A stretch of DNA of 60,000 bases from Nematostella vectensis (Eukaryota > Cnidaria > Anthozoa > Actiniaria > Edwardsiidae). The stretch spans positions 11,776,442-11,836,441 of the forward strand of contig NC_064045.1 in assembly GCF_932526225.1 (NCBI RefSeq). The letters run 5' to 3'. Positions 56,471 to 60,000 of the stretch are shown here, in pieces (position 1 is the stretch's first letter; each line of letters begins with the position of its first letter). The translations under genes and the position numbers were made by a program. The notes beneath the pieces were generated by a model, which did no database searches, had not been told where the DNA came from, and was given only the letters and a program-made list of their open reading frames with translations.

Positions 56471-57156
56471 AGCCATTAGGAGGGTACAAAACAGGTAGCC
56501 TATCACTATGGGCGTACAATACAGGTAACCCACCACTAGGAACGTACAAAACAGGTAGCCACACACGTAGCCCATCACAAGAAGCGTACAACGCAGATAG
56601 CTCAAGGCCATGACTAGGAGCGTACAACCATCTTTAGGTGCATGCAACACAGGTAGCCCATCACAAGGGGCATACAACACAGGTAGCCCGTCACCAGTGA
56701 GCAAACAAAACAGGTAGCCCATCACGAGGGGCATACAACACAGGTAGCCCATCACCAGTGAGCTTACAAAATAGGTAGCCACACACGTAGCCCATCACAA
56801 GAAGCGTACAACGCAGATAGCTCAAGCCCATGACTAGGAGCGTACAACCATCTTTAGGTCCATGCAACACAGGTAGCCCATCACTAGGGGCATACAACAC
56901 AGGAAGTCCATCACCAGTGAGCGTACAAAACAGGTAGCCCATCACAAGGAGCGTACAACACAGTAGCCCATCACAAGAAGCGTACAACACAGATAACTCA
57001 AGCCCATTAGGAGCGTACAACCATCTTTAGGTGCATGCAACACAGGTAGCCCATCACTAGGGGCATACAACACAGGTAGCCTATCACCAGTGAGCGTACA
57101 AAACAGGTAGCCCATCACAAGGAGCGTACAACACAGTAGCCCATCACTATTGAGCG
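56471..57156. repeat. ~30-bp minisatellite downstream of the element (copy 2)
   Basis: Same array as 27720-28405, same length and order of variants. This contrasts with the other minisatellites of the unit, which changed length. Confidence 0.92.
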
Positions 57157-57932
57157 TTTTCATAGTTTAACGTAAATCTAGTGTACATAAATATTATCGT
57201 GACACAAAATAAACAGTCGTTAGACCGAGAGTAAATTACTAAAGTTGATCACAAAACGTCCTAAACCTATTTACCAGTCTGCTGTGACGGAGGCGGAGAA
57301 GGACTGGGCGCCACTGCAGGGTGGTAGTGGTAATGATAATGCACACTGCCTTCCTTCTCAGGCTTTGAGAATGTCGCTGAGACATAAACAAAATATTCAG
57401 ATTTGCAAGTATATGACCTTTAAAAATTCTGAAGTAGACATGTGTGGGGAAACTTTTATAGCCACACCAAATATGCAAATTCGATGTACATTTCAGTAGC
57501 GACTTACACTACTCGAATCCTAAATAAAAAGAATCAACACATTCTGTAATAAAAGCAGCTACATTATACCGTCATAGTATAGGCGCTTAGGCGATACGCT
57601 TATTCGGGGGATGCGATTTTTAATGCGGGAAGCGCTTACTCGTACAATTACAGTTACATGAAAAACAACATCTAAGAGCTAAGGTATGACTCAAAAAAGC
57701 TCCCAGATTTAAAATCATATACTTGATTGAGTACCATAAAGAGTTTTGAACATAGGTACACGAAACTAAGCCAGTGGGTGTGTCTTGGAAAATGACATAA
57801 TTTGGGAACTATGGAAACGAGGTCACGTGACTAGATGGCGGCCATCTTGGATTTTTCATAAATGGCTACTGGAGCAAGCCAAAAATTCGACAAATGCCAC
57901 GAAATTTTGCGAGGTGATAAATATAACCTGTT

Positions 57933-60000
57933 TTACTGTATATATGTATTACCCTTTTTCGAGGTCACCTCGACACTCAGATAGTCGTCACATTGCTCTT
58001 TTGGCACCACTGCAATCGTCTTGTCTCCGTTTAGAAGAATCCGTCTTTCTCCGTTCGGATCTTCCGCCTTAAATAACACCTGTGGATGAAGCTCAGGGCG
58101 TTTGACGATCACTCTCAGCTTGAAGACTCCTTCTGATACCAAGTACTCTTTGTCGTTGACATCGGTTATAAGTTTGAAGGTGATTAACTTTGTGTTCTTA
58201 AATTCAATGGCGACACACATTTCTGAATAAAAAAAAATGATGATACTGTCTGTGAGTGAAAGTGATCCTGCTTCGCTGAAGCTCAGTCCTACGCGCTTCC
58301 TCAAAGCAGTGGTCACGGATTTAGCCAACCTGAGTTTTGTCTAAGTTAAACAATAACCAAGGTTTCGGATAAAATTACAATCTATCCTGGGCTCGAATCC
58401 AGGTCAGGGTTGTTAGCTTTATTCAGATTTTCAATTTTTACGTATTTGAACTTTTCCCGCTTCGCATCTACTGTAACAGTTTAGAACACAACTAATATTC
58501 TGCACACGCGGAAAGCAAATATATAAACTTAGTCCAAATAAGCTTGCACTAAAAGAATCTGTGTATATCGTAACCCGTAGTGCTTCATGGGTATCAAATG
58601 AATAATTATAGCCGCAAATAAAAACAAACCCAGGCTTAATTCAGTTCTCACACTCAGTGTTACTTTACCTCTATTTGTTTCTATTCACATAATAGGGGAC
58701 TTGTGCTAAGAGATCACGTGACTGCTTGGTGGCAAACTAGCGCGCGCTCGGGCTTTTAGCGGCAAAATAACAACCACAATAACCAGAGCTTACAAAAAAA
58801 GGCAGAATTCTTTTCAGACCACAAAGCTCCAGTTAATCCAGCCAGTGGGCCACTGATACTATCCCATAGCCTGTGTTCAGACTAGGCATGCAAAGATTCG
58901 TCACAATGACGTCTCTAGCCTTTGTGTGTGTTGAGCCATTTGAATCATGCATAGTGATCAGCAGGGTTGGGCTACCTGTGGTGTTATGTGAGAACATACC
59001 TTTAGCTTCAGTCGCTGCTTGTTTTAACTGATGACCGGGGATTTTGGGTCCTGTTACGTCAAGTACATCATAACAATTGGCCATGTCATTTTGACCTACT
59101 GGTAATGGGAAAAAGTTGAACGAGCATCTGTCTTTAAACTTTTCAGACGTTTGAGCAAATGTGAGCTTGGTTTCAACCCACTTATTCGTTTTTTTAGGCG
59201 TCTCACAGAGGAACCACATGTCGTGATCTTTGGTCATCAGGAGAAAAGAAAAGTAGTTCGCCACAATCTTTTGTGCCTTTAAGGTTGCTTGGCGTTCTAC
59301 AAGAGAAAGAAACGGAAGAAATATTTTAAGAATCTCTCAATTGGTGAACAAAATAAATGAAGAAATTTTGAAATAGCCAACTAAACACAAAGTAGCAAAG
59401 GCTGCCCAAATCATCCGATGAAAACTGGAATTTTCAAATACTTGTGATTTTGCAAGATGAAGAAGAACTGGCGGCTAAAAGATGAAGTCTTGTATAAAAT
59501 GAAATAACCGTCCTCAAATAAGAATTAGCAGGGCCTGCTGCTTAGGTTCAAATCTTATGTTAGGCTCTTATTCATGTATGTTCACAATGCAATTTGATAG
59601 TATTTGATAGTTTTTAGTTTGACTTGTCGTGTCACTGTGGCGATTTGCACGATTTGCACTAAGAAATCACGTGACTTTTTTGTGGCAAACCCGCGCGCGC
59701 TCCGGCTTTTGGCGGCAAAATTACAACAACAGGAAAGTTTCTATGTCAAAAGGGGCTTATTACATTGACATTTTTTTTTTCTTCGCTCTTTGGTGGCCGC
59801 CGCCATTTCTGTGTTTATTTTGGCTTGAATTTGCCATTAAAAAGTCAAGTGATTACTTGGGGCAAGTAAAAATGTCTCAACTTACTAAATCGATCGGTGC
59901 CATCATTCTTTTCCAAGTAGAACCTAAAATTCCTTTGTACTACGAAATATCCAGGGGTGCAAATTGATTCTAGCGACAAGATTTTCTTAGATGGCTTTAG
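57933..60000 (-). CDS. Secreted PA14-AbfB gene, 3' part of copy 3
   Basis: Visible exons are 58222-57933 (terminal, with stop), 59296-59000 (end of AbfB) and 59886 to beyond the window (AbfB exon, cut at its 5' side). Splice sites are identical to copy 2. The rest of the gene lies beyond 60000. Confidence 0.8.
57947..60000. repeat. Tandem 29 kb segmental duplication, start of copy 3
   Basis: Third unit, cut by the window end inside the AbfB exon. At diagnostic positions (the 38 bp segment near 58700, the TCA versus TAA difference near 58930) it matches copy 2 rather than copy 1. Confidence 0.95.

Larger units (their letters stand above)
29196..57946. repeat. Tandem 29 kb segmental duplication, copy 2
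   Basis: Second unit, 28751 bp, collinear with copy 1. Offsets to copy 1 change stepwise (29195, 29233, 29228, 29048, 28609, 29492, 29052, 28774, 28801, 28759), and each step marks an indel. Most of the large steps are minisatellite expansions or contractions; the others are discrete deletions. Confidence 0.97.

Overview
The window looks like nuclear DNA of an animal, most likely a cnidarian (this placement is inference). The evidence is a spliced secreted-protein gene with consensus GT/AG introns, a metazoan-type 28S rRNA fragment, a hammerhead ribozyme of the short-stem-III type, several small inverted-repeat transposons and long intronic minisatellites. Nothing in it reads as bacterial.

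Large-scale layout: the window is a head-to-tail tandem array of one ~29 kb unit. Copy 1 is 1-29195, copy 2 is 29196-57946 and the start of copy 3 is 57947-60000. The copies are nearly identical but differ by minisatellite length changes, a ~440 bp deletion in copy 2 (copy-1 sequence ~12487-12926), a 283 bp deletion inside the helicase gene of copy 2, and point changes.

Each unit has two parts. (1) An AT-rich host part carries a nine-exon minus-strand gene (copy 1: 10598 down to 1; copy 2: 40090 down to 29182; copy 3: last exons only). It predicts a ~771-residue secreted protein: signal peptide, PA14 domain, Ala/Gly-rich segment, Gly/Ser-rich segment, AbfB-like beta-trefoil and a C-terminal domain I do not recognise. 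All splice phases agree. Its introns hold a 19-bp minisatellite, an (ACTC)n tract, a 16-bp minisatellite, a 1.2 kb foldback and a 365 bp inverted-repeat element. Its 5' flank holds a 28S rRNA fragment next to a hammerhead-ribozyme unit. (2) A GC-rich 12.4 kb virus-like element (copy 1: 14312-26709; copy 2: 43364-55458) is bounded by ~180-220 bp terminal inverted repeats and an identical 6 bp target duplication GATAGA.

The element encodes, left to right: a family-B-like DNA polymerase fused to an SF1 helicase and followed by an HNH-like zinc module (+), a retroviral-type integrase (-), a two-pass membrane protein (-), a ~74 aa membrane protein (-), a single-pass membrane protein (-), a probable double jelly-roll major capsid protein (-), a coiled-coil membrane protein (+), a tail-anchored protein (-), an unknown ~350 aa protein (-), a possible minor capsid (penton-like) protein (+) and a Gly-rich membrane protein (+). 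TIRs, 6 bp TSD, integrase and polymerase resemble Polinton/Maverick-type endogenous viruses. The polymerase-helicase-HNH arrangement, the small size, the set of membrane proteins and the absence of a recognisable packaging ATPase or protease set it apart. Both copies are decayed by frameshifts, nonsense codons and length-variable G/C runs. Insertion preceded the 29 kb duplication, because both copies sit at the same site with the same TSD.
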